From assembly GCA_026196955.1 (NCBI GenBank), contig JAPHTO010000033.1, forward strand, positions 1-64,000: a DNA stretch of 64,000 nt, written 5' to 3'. Both the position numbers and the translations under genes were made by a program. This DNA comes from Colwellia sp. Its GTDB lineage: Bacteria > Pseudomonadota > Gammaproteobacteria > Enterobacterales > Alteromonadaceae. This document shows positions 9,640-19,665 of the stretch, one piece after another; position 1 is the first letter of the stretch; the number at the start of each line of letters is the position of its first letter. Below the pieces are notes generated by a model. That model did no database searches. It saw only the letters and a program-made list of their open reading frames with translations, and was not told where the DNA came from.

Positions 9640-9668
9640 ACATTAGGTCTATTAAGGTATTTTTCAAC
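9640..9668 (-). promoter_or_regulatory. Sigma32-like heat-shock promoter of clpB
   Basis: On the minus strand GTTGAAA (9662-9668), a 14-base spacer and CCTAATGT (9640-9647) resemble the RpoH consensus CTTGAAA-N13-15-CCCCATNT. The site lies about 48 bases upstream of the clpB start. clpB is an established sigma32 regulon member; assignment here rests on the match and position only. Confidence 0.5.
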
Positions 9669-9723
9669 AGAGATATAGCTATTGATTTGATTTATCACAA
9701 ATAAAGTCTATTAAGTGATAACC

Positions 9724-10554
9724 TTACCTTATGCAAATCAAGCTTGCCATTCGTCCTGTTTTGTTATTTTTTCGATAAGAATAATATTTATCGGGGCTTG
9801 AAAAAGTACATGCTGATAACGCGCTAATACTCTCAACCCCCAATGATGCTAATTGTATTTGGGCAATACAGTGTAAATTAGCTAAATATTTGTCTGATGT
9901 TTGCTTAGAGAAAGCCTTTGAAAACAAAACATTTTGATTAGTAAAAGCTTCCCGTACTTCCTGGCCTACTTCAAAAGCCGTTTCACCAATACAAGGGCCT
10001 AACCATGCGCATAGCTCACTTGGCGTTGTATCCATTGTATTGATAGTTTCATCAATAATATTTGCCGCTAGAGAACGCCAACCACCATGAATTACGGCAA
10101 CTTCATCTCCTTGTTTTGAAGATAATAGAATAGGTAAACAATCTGCTGTCATCACCGCAAGGCAAATATTTCTTTCTTGAGTAATTGCAGCATCTGCTGT
10201 TAATGGCTGTGAGTTAACTTCAGTAATTGTAACGACGTCATTTCCATGAACCTGATCAAGCCATTGAATCTTACAGTCACTTGGTAACAGTTCTTGTAAA
10301 GACTGGCGATTTTTAACGACTTGCTCAGGAACATCACCGACATGAAGCCCCAAGTTAAAACCTTGATACGGGGAGCTAGCATCGTAAGATGAATTAAAGG
10401 GTGAAAGCCGACTTGTTTGTATAGCTAATATTTTATTATCTATACTTTGAGCCGTTTCCTTTGACTCTTGAAGAGCTGAAAAAGCAACAAATTCAATGGC
10501 TGAATTTGTTGCTAATGGGTGACGGTTAGCTACTTTAGTATTCTTCTTGGGCAT
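9724..10554 (-). CDS. pgeF: Peptidoglycan editing factor / multicopper-like YfiH (LACC1) family protein
   Basis: A 276-residue YfiH/PgeF protein. Members act on purine nucleosides (LACC1-type phosphorylase/deaminase activity) and, in E. coli, guard peptidoglycan composition. Metal-site and family motifs are present: NLGLHVGD, QVHGNDVV, TADCLPILL, VIHGGWRSLA, GPCIG and the C-terminal SYRKNNKTGRMAS. The N-terminal 35 residues before the core are longer than usual, so a later start is possible. The chosen ATG overlaps the end of rluD by 20 bases, pointing to translational coupling in an rluD-pgeF operon as in E. coli. Confidence 0.88.
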   Translation of the reverse strand: MPKKNTKVANRHPLATNSAIEFVAFSALQESKETAQSIDNKILAIQTSRLSPFNSSYDASSPYQGFNLGLHVGDVPEQVVKNRQSLQELLPSDCKIQWLDQVHGNDVVTITEVNSQPLTADAAITQERNICLAVMTADCLPILLSSKQGDEVAVIHGGWRSLAANIIDETINTMDTTPSELCAWLGPCIGETAFEVGQEVREAFTNQNVLFSKAFSKQTSDKYLANLHCIAQIQLASLGVESISALSACTFSSPDKYYSYRKNNKTGRMASLICIR

Positions 10555-11509
10555 TTAGCTTAGTATCTTGTTGTAACACTTCAACTAATTCGACAAAATC
10601 TTCAGGTAAATCCGCATGCCAAGTCATTAACTCACCAGTAATAGGATGATATAAAGAGAGCATAGCTGCGTGCAATGCTTGGCGTTTAAAAGCACGCAGT
10701 GTAGTCAATAATGCTGGCGTTGCGTTTTTAGGAGGCCTAGGTCTACCACCATATACAGGATCGCCAACTAGAGGGTGAGTAATATGTGCCATATGCACGC
10801 GAATTTGATGCGTACGTCCCGTCTCAAGACGTAAACGTAAACGTGTATGCAAGCGGTACTTTTCTAAGACTCGATAATGTGTCACCGATGGCCTACCAGA
10901 GAATGTAACCGCCATATGAGTGCGCTTAGTTGCATGTCGCCCAATAGGCTCATCAACCACTCCCCCTGCGGTCATTAAACCATTAGCAACCGCTTCATAT
11001 TCACGAGTGATTTCTCGTAACTGTAATGCTTCAACTAAATTGGTTTGTGCTGCAATTGTTTTTGCGACTACCATCAAGCCCGTCGTATCTTTATCAAGAC
11101 GATGAACAATACCTGCTCTTGGCACAACATCCAGCTCAGGGCAATGGTGTAAAAGTGCATTTAAAACGGTGCCATCTGGATTACCTGCACCGGGGTGTAC
11201 TACAAGTCCAGCAGGTTTGTTAATTACTAAAATATCATCATCTTCATAAACAATATCTAATGCGATATCTTGCGCTTCAAAACGTTGCTCAGCTTCAACT
11301 TCGGCGTTGATTGTAATTATTTCTCCGCCATACATTTTTTCACGGGCGCGGGTTAAAACCTCGCCATTAACAGTCACGCTACCTGCTAAAATCCAATCTT
11401 TTAACCGAGAACGGGAATAATCTGGAAACATTTGCGCAATTGCTTGGTCTAAGCGTTTACCTAAACATGATTCAGGAACAGTATCTTTATGTTGAATTAT
11501 TTCAGCCAT
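10535..11509 (-). CDS. rluD: 23S rRNA pseudouridine synthase D (positions 1911/1915/1917)
   Basis: A 324-residue enzyme isomerising uridines in helix 69 of 23S rRNA. An N-terminal S4 RNA-binding domain (about 15-75) precedes the RluA-family catalytic domain with the signature GIVHRLDKDTTG. The catalytic aspartate falls at residue 139, the same number as in E. coli RluD, which supports the ATG at 11509 (ribosome site GAGAG seven bases upstream) over a TTG five codons earlier. It is divergent from bamD, the usual gammaproteobacterial arrangement, and overlaps pgeF. Confidence 0.95.
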   Translation of the reverse strand: MAEIIQHKDTVPESCLGKRLDQAIAQMFPDYSRSRLKDWILAGSVTVNGEVLTRAREKMYGGEIITINAEVEAEQRFEAQDIALDIVYEDDDILVINKPAGLVVHPGAGNPDGTVLNALLHHCPELDVVPRAGIVHRLDKDTTGLMVVAKTIAAQTNLVEALQLREITREYEAVANGLMTAGGVVDEPIGRHATKRTHMAVTFSGRPSVTHYRVLEKYRLHTRLRLRLETGRTHQIRVHMAHITHPLVGDPVYGGRPRPPKNATPALLTTLRAFKRQALHAAMLSLYHPITGELMTWHADLPEDFVELVEVLQQDTKLNAQEEY

Positions 11510-11688
11510 TAAACTCTCTTTCAATTTTTAACATTGTGCAAGTCATTGTGCTAGCGAAAGTGCTAGGTTAGAATGCTTATCGTCATTGTTGCACCAAGTA
11601 TATGAGTTCATTTTACCCTTTTTATGAGGGGCTTTCATACTTATTTAATTTCAAATATCGTATATATATAGGCTTAACTGCAAATTCT

Positions 11689-12447
11689 ATGGAAAAATTA
11701 ACAATAAAAATATTATTCACAGCACTAGCATTAATGTTGGCCGGTTGCTCTTCTTCTGAGGCCGAGCTAGATAAAGTTCCTGATAAATCAGCACAAGCTT
11801 TATTTGTCGATGCTAGGGCATCACTTGATAATGGCTTGTACCAAAAAGCGATCCAAATTTTAAGTGCTATTGACTCCCGCTTCCCATTCGGACCAATATC
11901 ACACCAAGTGCAACTAGATTTAATCTATGCCTACTATAAAGTGGGAGATTCTGCTCAGGGTATCGCTTTAACTGATCGATTTTTACGTCTCAACCCTAAC
12001 AATCCTAACATTGATTATGTTTACTACATGCGAGCATTAATTAATTTATCGACGGAAGAAAATTTATTTCAGGATATGGCTGGAATAGATAGATCAGACA
12101 GAGATCCAACTGCTTCACGTGATGCTTTCAATGATTTTAAGCGTATTATCACTGACTACCCTGACAGCAAATATGCTGCAGATTCACGCCAGCGTATGAT
12201 TGCAATAAAGTCTCGGTTAGCAAAATATGAAGTTTCTGTCGCTCGATTTTATTTAAAGCGAGAGGCTTATGCTTCCGCCGCGAATAGAGGGCGTTATATC
12301 GTTGAATATTTTGCGCCAAGCCCTGAAGTTGAGCCCGCATTAGAAATAATGATTGAGTGTTATGACAAGCTTGGTCTAACTGACCTAAAGAAGAATGCTT
12401 TGCAAGTATTAGCCGCTAATTATCCTAATAATTCATTAGTAAGATAA
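11689..12447 (+). CDS. bamD: Outer membrane protein assembly factor BamD
   Basis: An essential lipoprotein of the BAM complex that inserts beta-barrel proteins into the outer membrane. The lipobox LAGC puts the acylated cysteine at residue 20 when the ATG at 11689 is used; an upstream in-frame ATG at 11602 would bury the signal peptide 29 residues in and is rejected. The 252-residue length, tetratricopeptide-like helices and the ALINL..ENLFQDMAGIDRSDRDP segment match BamD. It is divergent from rluD and ends in a hairpin shared with glnB. Confidence 0.95.
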   Translation: MEKLTIKILFTALALMLAGCSSSEAELDKVPDKSAQALFVDARASLDNGLYQKAIQILSAIDSRFPFGPISHQVQLDLIYAYYKVGDSAQGIALTDRFLRLNPNNPNIDYVYYMRALINLSTEENLFQDMAGIDRSDRDPTASRDAFNDFKRIITDYPDSKYAADSRQRMIAIKSRLAKYEVSVARFYLKREAYASAANRGRYIVEYFAPSPEVEPALEIMIECYDKLGLTDLKKNALQVLAANYPNNSLVR

Positions 12448-12470
12448 AAGTTATCGCTAGGAAGAGTTTT

Positions 12471-12505
12471 AAGTAGCGAGTGTCGAATCTATCGCCTCGC
12501 TACTT
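12471..12505. terminator. Bidirectional terminator between bamD and glnB
   Basis: Perfect 10-bp stem AAGTAGCGAG / CTCGCTACTT with a 15-base loop between convergent stop codons. A short T-rich stretch (GTAATTTTT) follows on the plus side; the minus side is less T-rich. Confidence 0.65.
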
Positions 12506-12512
12506 GTAATTT

Positions 12513-12875
<363 letters not shown>

Positions 12876-12977
12876 TTAACATCATTACAGCGTGTTTAGC
12901 GTCAATTATCAATATCCAGCACGGCTTTTATTTTGCTAAACTAGGGTTTTAATAATATTTTCACCTTAGGAAGCTTT

Positions 12978-13820
12978 ATGGATCAGCAAACAATCATTGA
13001 TGAAATGAAAGTTTTACCTGAAATTGACATTCAATTTGAAATACGCCGCCGAGTAGATTTTATCAAACAAACACTAAAACAGTCTGGCTTGCACAATTTA
13101 GTGCTTGGTATTAGTGGCGGTGTTGATTCATCAACTTGTGGTCGCCTAGCGCAACTTGCTATCGACGAATTAAATAGCGAACAAGAGGCTAATGCTGCCA
13201 AAAAATTTCAATTTATTGCCGTGCGTTTACCTTTTGGTGTACAAGCTGATGAGGCGGATGCCCAGCAGGCTGTTAATTTTATCCAACCAAGTCACTGTGT
13301 TACCACAAATGTACTTGATGGTGTAAATGGACTTCATAAAGAGGTTGTAGCAGCGCTTACTGATGCCAAACTAGATTCTGTATCAGAAGAGCAAGTCGAC
13401 TTCTCTAAAGGCAATGTTAAAGCTCGCGCACGTATGATTTCTCAATACCATATTGCTGGCATTTTAGGTGGCTTAGTTTTAGGCACGGATCATAGCGCAG
13501 AAAACATTACCGGTTTTTTCACAAAATGGGGTGATGGTGCCTGTGATTTAGCGCCGCTGTTTGGGCTATCAAAACGACAAGTTAGGATGTTAGCAAAGGC
13601 ATTAGGCGCTCCAGCAATTTTAGTAGAAAAAGCCCCAACAGCTGATTTAGAGTGTTTAGATCCAGGAAAAACCGACGAAGATGCGCTGGGGATTAGTTAT
13701 GAACAACTGGATGATTTTCTTGAGGGTAAAACTGTTAGCGAGGAAGTGAAAACTCACATCATTAATATCTATTCAAAAACTCAACATAAACGCCAACCAA
13801 TCCCCACCATTTACGATTAA
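12978..13820 (+). CDS. nadE: NH3-dependent NAD+ synthetase
   Basis: Catalyses the last step of NAD+ synthesis, amidation of nicotinic acid adenine dinucleotide with ammonia and ATP. The N-type ATP pyrophosphatase loop SGGVDSS lies at residues 46-52. The downstream motifs [38 protein letters not shown] and [18 protein letters not shown] match E. coli NadE. The 280-residue length (E. coli 275) shows there is no glutaminase domain, so it uses free ammonia. A clear TTAGGAAG ribosome site precedes the ATG. It is divergent from glnB. Confidence 0.96.
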   Translation: MDQQTIIDEMKVLPEIDIQFEIRRRVDFIKQTLKQSGLHNLVLGISGGVDSSTCGRLAQLAIDELNSEQEANAAKKFQFIAVRLPFGVQADEADAQQAVNFIQPSHCVTTNVLDGVNGLHKEVVAALTDAKLDSVSEEQVDFSKGNVKARARMISQYHIAGILGGLVLGTDHSAENITGFFTKWGDGACDLAPLFGLSKRQVRMLAKALGAPAILVEKAPTADLECLDPGKTDEDALGISYEQLDDFLEGKTVSEEVKTHIINIYSKTQHKRQPIPTIYD

Positions 13821-13848
13821 ACTTCAACCTGCACAAAACTCTCTCTAG

Positions 13849-13870
13849 GAAGCTGACTTCTGTCAGTTTC
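13849..13870 (+). terminator. Possible terminator of nadE
   Basis: Nine-bp stem GAAGCTGAC / GTCAGTTTC (one G.T pair) with a TTCT loop, 29 bases after the nadE stop codon. Only a short interrupted T-run follows, so this is tentative. Confidence 0.4.
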
Positions 13871-14032
13871 TTATGAGAAATGTATAGCACCAATCCTAAG
13901 CAATCCAATCAAAGCATTAAAAATATTATTAATCATTTGTAATTAACTTAGCTTTTCTAACGGCAAGTTAGCAAAATCCATTTTTATTAACTATACCTAA
14001 ATGACAAGGACGTTTAATAAAATGGAATTTTT

Positions 14033-14614
14033 ATGCTTACAATCACACCCACTAGTGTGAGGGCATTTACCCTCATTGAATTAATGATTTCAATCTCTAT
14101 CACTGCAATCCTAGCTGCAATCGCCATTCCTAATTACAGTGACTTTATTGTTCAGATGCGTGTTGATAACGAAATATCCCAATTACACCGTATGCTGCTT
14201 ATCACTAGAAATGCTGCGATTAATAGTGGACTCCCTACAACTCTATGTCCATTGAATGAGCAACAGCAGTGCAATAGTCAATGGCAAGAAGAACTAAGCG
14301 TATTTATCGATCTAAATGATAATCAGAGGTATGATCCCCAAAGCGGAGAAAAACTGCTTAGAGTAAAAAGTCCAATCATGCAGAAAGATAAATTGCAATA
14401 CGGAATAGGTAGAACACGGATCAAGTTTGCACCAACAGGAAGAACAATAGGTTGGGGTAGTAATGGAACTTTTCGATATTGCCCCAACGATCATCAACAA
14501 GCCTCTAGAGCCATTAGAGTTGCCACCTCAGGCCGATTTTATTTGAGTACCGATAGTGATAATGATGGTAAAGATGAGTTGCGCAACAACAGCGAAATAC
14601 GCTGTAGGGTTTAG
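14033..14614 (+). CDS. GspH/FimT family pseudopilin (copy 1)
   Basis: A 193-residue minor pilin. A leader peptide is followed by the class III pilin cleavage and helix motif AFTLIELMISISITAILAAIAIP (processing before F12, Glu at mature position 5). The globular part shows the GspH/FimT pattern ending in a conserved cysteine/Gly-rich region. Two acidic loops (DLNDNQRYD and DSDNDGKDE) look like calcium sites. The conserved core RVDNEISQLHR is shared with the next gene, so the two arose by tandem duplication. FimT/FimU proteins are minor pilins that help initiate type IV pilus assembly. The gene lies near the pilV-pilE operon but on the opposite strand. Confidence 0.85.
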   Translation: MLTITPTSVRAFTLIELMISISITAILAAIAIPNYSDFIVQMRVDNEISQLHRMLLITRNAAINSGLPTTLCPLNEQQQCNSQWQEELSVFIDLNDNQRYDPQSGEKLLRVKSPIMQKDKLQYGIGRTRIKFAPTGRTIGWGSNGTFRYCPNDHQQASRAIRVATSGRFYLSTDSDNDGKDELRNNSEIRCRV

Positions 14615-14698
14615 TATATAAACTAGCCAAATAAGCTGTTTACTGGTATAAATAATGGTACATATAAGTAATGTGCGTAAGTTGCACAAGGTTGTCTT

Positions 14699-15283
14699 AT
14701 GTCTCGAATTTTTTTAGCTAAATTTAAGCATCCCCAGCAAGGCATCACCATTATTGAATTAATGGTATCTATTGCAGTTTTAGGTATTATCACCGCCATT
14801 GCCATGCCTAGCCTCAATCAATTCTTAGCGGGTATGCGTGTTGACAATGAAATTTCTCAGCTGCATCGTTTAATTTTATCCACCAGAAATACTGCGGTCA
14901 GCAAGGAACTAAATGTAACTTTGTGTCCATTAGATAATACGAACACTTGTAGCAATAATTGGGATCAAGAGCTTAGTGTATTTATAGATATAGATGGAGA
15001 TAATATATATGAACCAGCAACGAATGAAATATTAATAAAAGTTAAGCAAGGAATCAGAGCAAATGACACTTTAACTTATGCTGGTTTTAATCGTATTACC
15101 TTTGCGCCAACAGGACAACTAACAGCTGCCTTAAATAGCACCTTTATTTATTGTCCTCAAGATAATGATGATTTAGCCCGTGCCATATACATTAGTGCTT
15201 CAGGTCGCGCTTATCAAAGTTCAGACATAGACAGTGATGGAACTGAAGAAGATAGAAATGGCAATCCAATAGTCTGTCCCTAG
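14699..15283 (+). CDS. GspH/FimT family pseudopilin (copy 2)
   Basis: A 194-residue paralogue of the preceding gene, 84 bases downstream. The prepilin motif is GITIIELMVSIAVLGIITAIAMP (cleavage after Gly; Ile at mature position 1 in place of the usual Phe). RVDNEISQLHR, LSVFID and FAPTG are shared with copy 1. Two calcium-type loops are visible: DIDGDNIYE and DIDSDGTEE. It converges on the tapY2-like gene with only three bases between stop codons. It is probably a second tip or priming pilin; specialisation of the two copies is unknown. Confidence 0.85.
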   Translation: MSRIFLAKFKHPQQGITIIELMVSIAVLGIITAIAMPSLNQFLAGMRVDNEISQLHRLILSTRNTAVSKELNVTLCPLDNTNTCSNNWDQELSVFIDIDGDNIYEPATNEILIKVKQGIRANDTLTYAGFNRITFAPTGQLTAALNSTFIYCPQDNDDLARAIYISASGRAYQSSDIDSDGTEEDRNGNPIVCP

Positions 15284-15286
15284 CAT

Positions 15287-15670
15287 TTAATAGGGTATAT
15301 TTAAGAATAATTGTTTAGCTCTTGCCCCTTTAAACTTTTCATTTAGTGGCACACATTCTTTCACCTTATAAATTGCGCGAGGAGGCTCCCCCTCTTCCAA
15401 TTTTACTTTTTTCTTTAATAGAATATGAGTAAGTTTTTTAAGGCTTTTATATGGTGTATTGGTAAATTGAATAGTTTCACCCCCACCGATAAGCTCAACA
15501 TGACACTTCATCTCTATATCCACAATTTCAACTTTCTTTGCTTTACTCTTACTACTAACACTAGCATTAGCATGTGCTTCAACATGAGTAATTAATGTTA
15601 AGCAACATACTGTTAATATTAACGGGGAAAATAAGTTTACTTTTCTAAAGGATTTGAATTTAGTCTTCAT
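15287..15670 (-). CDS. TapY2-like type IV pilus-associated exported protein
   Basis: A 127-residue protein with a signal peptide (about 1-33). The conserved part has two cysteines (MKCHVEL and KVKECVPL) and ends in a KFKGARAKQL helix. This pattern resembles TapY2, a small protein found at the end of minor-pilin operons in Shewanella and relatives; the identification is from memory of the family, not a search. It starts two bases after the pilE-like stop codon, so it is the last gene of the pilVWXY1E operon. Its role in pilus assembly is not established. Confidence 0.6.
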   Translation of the reverse strand: MKTKFKSFRKVNLFSPLILTVCCLTLITHVEAHANASVSSKSKAKKVEIVDIEMKCHVELIGGGETIQFTNTPYKSLKKLTHILLKKKVKLEEGEPPRAIYKVKECVPLNEKFKGARAKQLFLNIPY

Positions 15671-15671
15671 A

Positions 15672-16100
15672 TCATTGTCTCCAACATGCTGCAGGCAATT
15701 TTTGCCCTGCTTCGTTAACGGTCAAAGCGGTACATCCTGCATCACTTGTTTGAGCGCCTTGCGCAGTAGCAGTTAAAATAAAAGTCGAACCACCATTCGC
15801 TATGGTGGCATCGATGCTGTAATTATTGTATTCAGTAATGTGAGGGTCATTAGCCATACCTAAATCTGTCATATTAGTAGTATACGAACGACGATCAATA
15901 AATGTTTCCTCTTGTAAATTAGCAAGACGCAACAACTCTCGTTGTCCTTCAGCCCGATTTGAGGTCAAGACGAAACTAGTGTATGAGGGGTAAGCAACGG
16001 CAGCCAAAATGCCAACAATGGCAACAGCTATCAGCAACTCAATTAAACTAAAACCTGTATTCATATTTAACTTCATTGGCATTATAGTTTTTTCACCCAT
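15672..16100 (-). CDS. pilE: Type IV minor pilin PilE
   Basis: A 142-residue pilin. The prepilin motif TGFSLIELLIAVAIVGILAAVAYP is followed by a short globular domain with the ComP/PilE-type C-terminal disulfide pair (AGCTALTV and PAACWRQ). The ATG at 16100 has AGGAA about ten bases upstream; a GTG nine bases earlier sits on top of that ribosome site and is unlikely. A shorter leader starting at MKLNMNTG is possible. In this operon context (after pilY1) it is the minor pilin PilE, not the major subunit. Confidence 0.87.
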   Translation of the reverse strand: MGEKTIMPMKLNMNTGFSLIELLIAVAIVGILAAVAYPSYTSFVLTSNRAEGQRELLRLANLQEETFIDRRSYTTNMTDLGMANDPHITEYNNYSIDATIANGGSTFILTATAQGAQTSDAGCTALTVNEAGQKLPAACWRQ

Positions 16101-16121
16101 AGCATTCACTTTCCTTAAAAA

Positions 16122-19100
16122 TTACTCTCTGATATATAAATATGTACGCATTGTTTCAACTTTTACCCCTGAGCAATTTTGTGTTGCATCACATAAAACT
16201 ATGACGTCAGGAGCAATAATTGCGAAATCTTTCGGTGGCGGATCATTAGGATCAACTGGTGGCTCTCCCGGTCTTGGAATATATGGCACGGTGATAAATG
16301 TAGGATCACCTGGTGGGTTGTAGCCTATAAATACTTTCCGCCAATCATAAATAGTGGTACCAAAAGATAAGTCAACCGCATACAAGCTAGCAGCACCCTC
16401 AAGTAAGGTACAATCATCAACATCTTCAGTTGATGCGGGGGTAAAAGAATTAAAATATACAACACCTGCAACTACAGCGCCCTTAGCCATACTTTTCTCA
16501 CCTGTACCAGCAAAAGTAATATACCATCCTGACTTTTCAGTGGCATCAAGTAAATGATTCAACTGTTCAGTGGTTAAATCCGCTGTATTTTCAGGTAAGT
16601 CTTGTAATGGGTTATCGGTATAGTCCTTTAAATCACCAATAACAATAGCTGCAGGAACATCAACGCCAACCATTGATTTCGTCATGATATTCTTATCTTT
16701 TATCATGAAGAACTTATCATCAGTATCAATTCCAATAGGATTGGTTCGATCACCACTACCCAGTAAAACAGCGTCAAAGGGTATATCAAATTGATCTATA
16801 GTGAATTCCCCCGTTTCATCACCATTTTCATCTAAAACTTCAGTTCTTACTGTTTGAGTAATTGATGCCCTAGCAATAACTGGTTGACTAAAAAAACGCC
16901 TATCCGTTAAGTTAGTATTACCACCTAAACTAGCCAGCTTCACTGCTGTCCAAGGATAAGTAGCACTATTAGGGTTATTTCCTGGCATATCAACTCGCCA
17001 TACATTTCCGCCAGTATCACCAGCATATAATCTGTCAACTAAGCCATCAGAGTCACTGTCAAGCGTAGCTATTCGAGACGGTATACTATCCACACCTGAA
17101 AAATAAGTGTTAGTTCCACTTTGCGCGCCTGGCGTTAAACTCCACTTTAAGGTGCCTGTTTCTGCGTCTATCATGAAGATACCACGACCAGTAAGGTCAT
17201 CAGCTCCAACACCCGCGTTATCCTTTATGGTTGAATACCCAGCACCAATAAAAAGTACAGGTTTTGGCGTACCATTGCTAACATTAATAGCAGAGTAGCC
17301 AACTTTAGCTTGTGACCAAGATTGTGCCATTTCACTGTAACCTTCACTATTACTGTCAATATGCCACATCAGTCTAGGACTATCTGGTGTTGTTACATCA
17401 ATAGCATAATAAGATGATCCACCTCGACGCAAACCAATAAAAATCCAGGCTTTATCACCGTCAGCACTATTAACAGAACCATCGCCATTAGTATCTAAAA
17501 TATAGGCCGTGGCTGAACCATCGAAACCATAAACCTTATCTGAAGAAGAAAAGTTATCTCGCAACTCTGTAATTTTAGAAAAAAACTCTACAGGCATAAA
17601 AGACCAAGTTTCATCAACCGTAGCGCCATTATCATCAAACATATGCAGAAATCCCGCATTAGTTCCAACGATGATACGCACATCTTGATCTGCTTTATTA
17701 CCACCATAATTGATGACTAAAGGTTTAGAATGTAATGGGTCACCAAAAACATCGTAACGAATATCAGTAATACTGCCATCCCCATCTTCATCATCAACAT
17801 CTATACCTAAATTCCAGTCAAAATAGGTTTGTGCATCATCAACATCAATACCAAGTTTATCTGCAAAATCTTGCTCATTACCGTTCAAAGCTGCATTATT
17901 CAACAAGGCTAAACTACCATTAACACCAATATTGCTATAGATAACACGGTTAGCCTTATTACGTAGCATTTCAGCAATACCACCTTCTTGGACTTCATCA
18001 CCATCAGCTGCGCCAGTAGACCAAAAGGTTTTGGCTTCAGCCTTGATATTACCATCCTCGGAAATAGCAAGTGCATCATCTCGGTCAACTAAACCATCAG
18101 TAGTTACTTGCAGTTTTTTTAAATTACCTTGCCAACGAGGACCTCTATCAGGCAAAAACATTGCATAATAAACAGCATCAAGTGTTTCTGTGCGGTCAAA
18201 ATTATTAGAAGCTACTGAAGGTGAAGTAAAACTTCCATTCACTTCTAAAATTTCAATGAGAGCCGACTGCAACGATGAAAGTAATTTACTTGGATCTTCA
18301 GCATCATAATACTGCCCCCCTCCCAAGTCGGCCGCTTCGATTAGTAATGGCGCAGCAGCTTGAGCACCTGAGCTAAACCCTATGGTATATAAAATAGCAT
18401 GCTGTTCACCATCTACATTGGCATTGATGTCATTGCTATTCATCCAACCAGCTAAAGCGGGTAAATAATTACCATTAAATTTCGGGGTGATACCTGGTAG
18501 ATTAGAGATATAATCATCTGCGGCTTGGTCTCTTGTTGGCACACCATCAGTTATCATAATCACATAAACATCATTAGCACATCCTGTAAAAGGAGTAATA
18601 TAAGTACCTTGATTTTCTATCGAGGTGTCTCTTGGCGGTGTATTACCTCGGTATGCATTTCCACGGTTAGAATCATTATCTCCAAAATCTACCGACAAAC
18701 CGCCAAAATAACGTCTTGCTTCATATAAGGTTTCACATAAAGGTGTATTAGTTTCACCATCAACATCATCTTGAATAATATCAACTAGTTCCTGCCTAGC
18801 TGCTAAGTCCATATTTTGAATACCAAAAACTACACGTCCACCATCACGAACATACTCACCTTGGTAATTATGGTTAAATATTTGCAACCCAAAATCTACG
18901 CCAGGGGCTGACTCAATTAAATTTGTTATGGTATTTTTAGCTATCGTTAAGCGACTTTCATTAATAGCCCCTATATCGCCTATATTCGCTTGTGCCCAAC
19001 GTAAATAATTATCAGTATATAGGGTAACAACTTCTCCTGAACCTAAGTTAGTATTAGAATTTGCAGCACTAGCAGTATAATAGTCTGGATTTTGTTTAGT

Positions 19101-19664
19101 CCCCTCACCATCAACAGGGTAACCATCAGGCAATGGAATAATATTCCCTCCTTGCCCCTCAACACCTGCATTATCTGGATTTTCAAGCAAAACATCATCT
19201 AAACAATCAATGACTTCGATATTTGCACCATTATTTTCAGGTATCTCTTGCCAACTGCCCGAGTTCCCTTGAAAACGGTATTCGCGAATATACCCCGTAT
19301 AAAAACCAACAGAATCAAGCTTTTCTCTTGCAGTAGCACAACTGTTAATTGTATCTAAAAATCGGCGCTGCTCGTTTGGGCTATCAGGCACGAGTAAGGA
19401 GTTATCAACACCAGCTCCTTTAGTAAAATAAATAAATTTATCTGATAATGAATTAAAACCACCAACAGCGGGGTAAATTTCATTAGGATCATAAGGAGCT
19501 TTAATCTCTTCAGTAGTATTCATACTACCAGAATTATCAAATATTATAAGTACTTGCGGCTTACCACCAGCATTTTGTGCAGAATTACCAACATATAACT
19601 CAATATCTTCAGCACGGCTAATACTTGACAGTATTAGCAGACTTGTTAATAGTAACTTTTTCAT
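16122..19664 (-). CDS. pilY1: PilY1/PilC-type type IV pilus tip adhesin
   Basis: A 1180-residue exported protein. It has a signal peptide (1-18), then an N-terminal von Willebrand A-like domain with the metal-ion-dependent adhesion motif DNSGS (Asp43, Ser45, Ser47) and a later DGVPT. The C-terminal half is a PilY1-type beta-propeller (IIVGTNAGFLHMFDDNGA, WIFIGLRRGGSSYYAID). Acidic DxDxDG loops suited to calcium occur at DEDGDGS, DTNGDGS and DSDSDGLVD. PilY1 regulates pilus extension and retraction, surface attachment and mechanosensing. The start is the ATG at 19664, behind GGGGG and one base after the pilX stop codon, indicating coupled translation. Confidence 0.93.
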   Translation of the reverse strand: MKKLLLTSLLILSSISRAEDIELYVGNSAQNAGGKPQVLIIFDNSGSMNTTEEIKAPYDPNEIYPAVGGFNSLSDKFIYFTKGAGVDNSLLVPDSPNEQRRFLDTINSCATAREKLDSVGFYTGYIREYRFQGNSGSWQEIPENNGANIEVIDCLDDVLLENPDNAGVEGQGGNIIPLPDGYPVDGEGTKQNPDYYTASAANSNTNLGSGEVVTLYTDNYLRWAQANIGDIGAINESRLTIAKNTITNLIESAPGVDFGLQIFNHNYQGEYVRDGGRVVFGIQNMDLAARQELVDIIQDDVDGETNTPLCETLYEARRYFGGLSVDFGDNDSNRGNAYRGNTPPRDTSIENQGTYITPFTGCANDVYVIMITDGVPTRDQAADDYISNLPGITPKFNGNYLPALAGWMNSNDINANVDGEQHAILYTIGFSSGAQAAAPLLIEAADLGGGQYYDAEDPSKLLSSLQSALIEILEVNGSFTSPSVASNNFDRTETLDAVYYAMFLPDRGPRWQGNLKKLQVTTDGLVDRDDALAISEDGNIKAEAKTFWSTGAADGDEVQEGGIAEMLRNKANRVIYSNIGVNGSLALLNNAALNGNEQDFADKLGIDVDDAQTYFDWNLGIDVDDEDGDGSITDIRYDVFGDPLHSKPLVINYGGNKADQDVRIIVGTNAGFLHMFDDNGATVDETWSFMPVEFFSKITELRDNFSSSDKVYGFDGSATAYILDTNGDGSVNSADGDKAWIFIGLRRGGSSYYAIDVTTPDSPRLMWHIDSNSEGYSEMAQSWSQAKVGYSAINVSNGTPKPVLFIGAGYSTIKDNAGVGADDLTGRGIFMIDAETGTLKWSLTPGAQSGTNTYFSGVDSIPSRIATLDSDSDGLVDRLYAGDTGGNVWRVDMPGNNPNSATYPWTAVKLASLGGNTNLTDRRFFSQPVIARASITQTVRTEVLDENGDETGEFTIDQFDIPFDAVLLGSGDRTNPIGIDTDDKFFMIKDKNIMTKSMVGVDVPAAIVIGDLKDYTDNPLQDLPENTADLTTEQLNHLLDATEKSGWYITFAGTGEKSMAKGAVVAGVVYFNSFTPASTEDVDDCTLLEGAASLYAVDLSFGTTIYDWRKVFIGYNPPGDPTFITVPYIPRPGEPPVDPNDPPPKDFAIIAPDVIVLCDATQNCSGVKVETMRTYLYIRE

Positions 19665-19665
19665 G

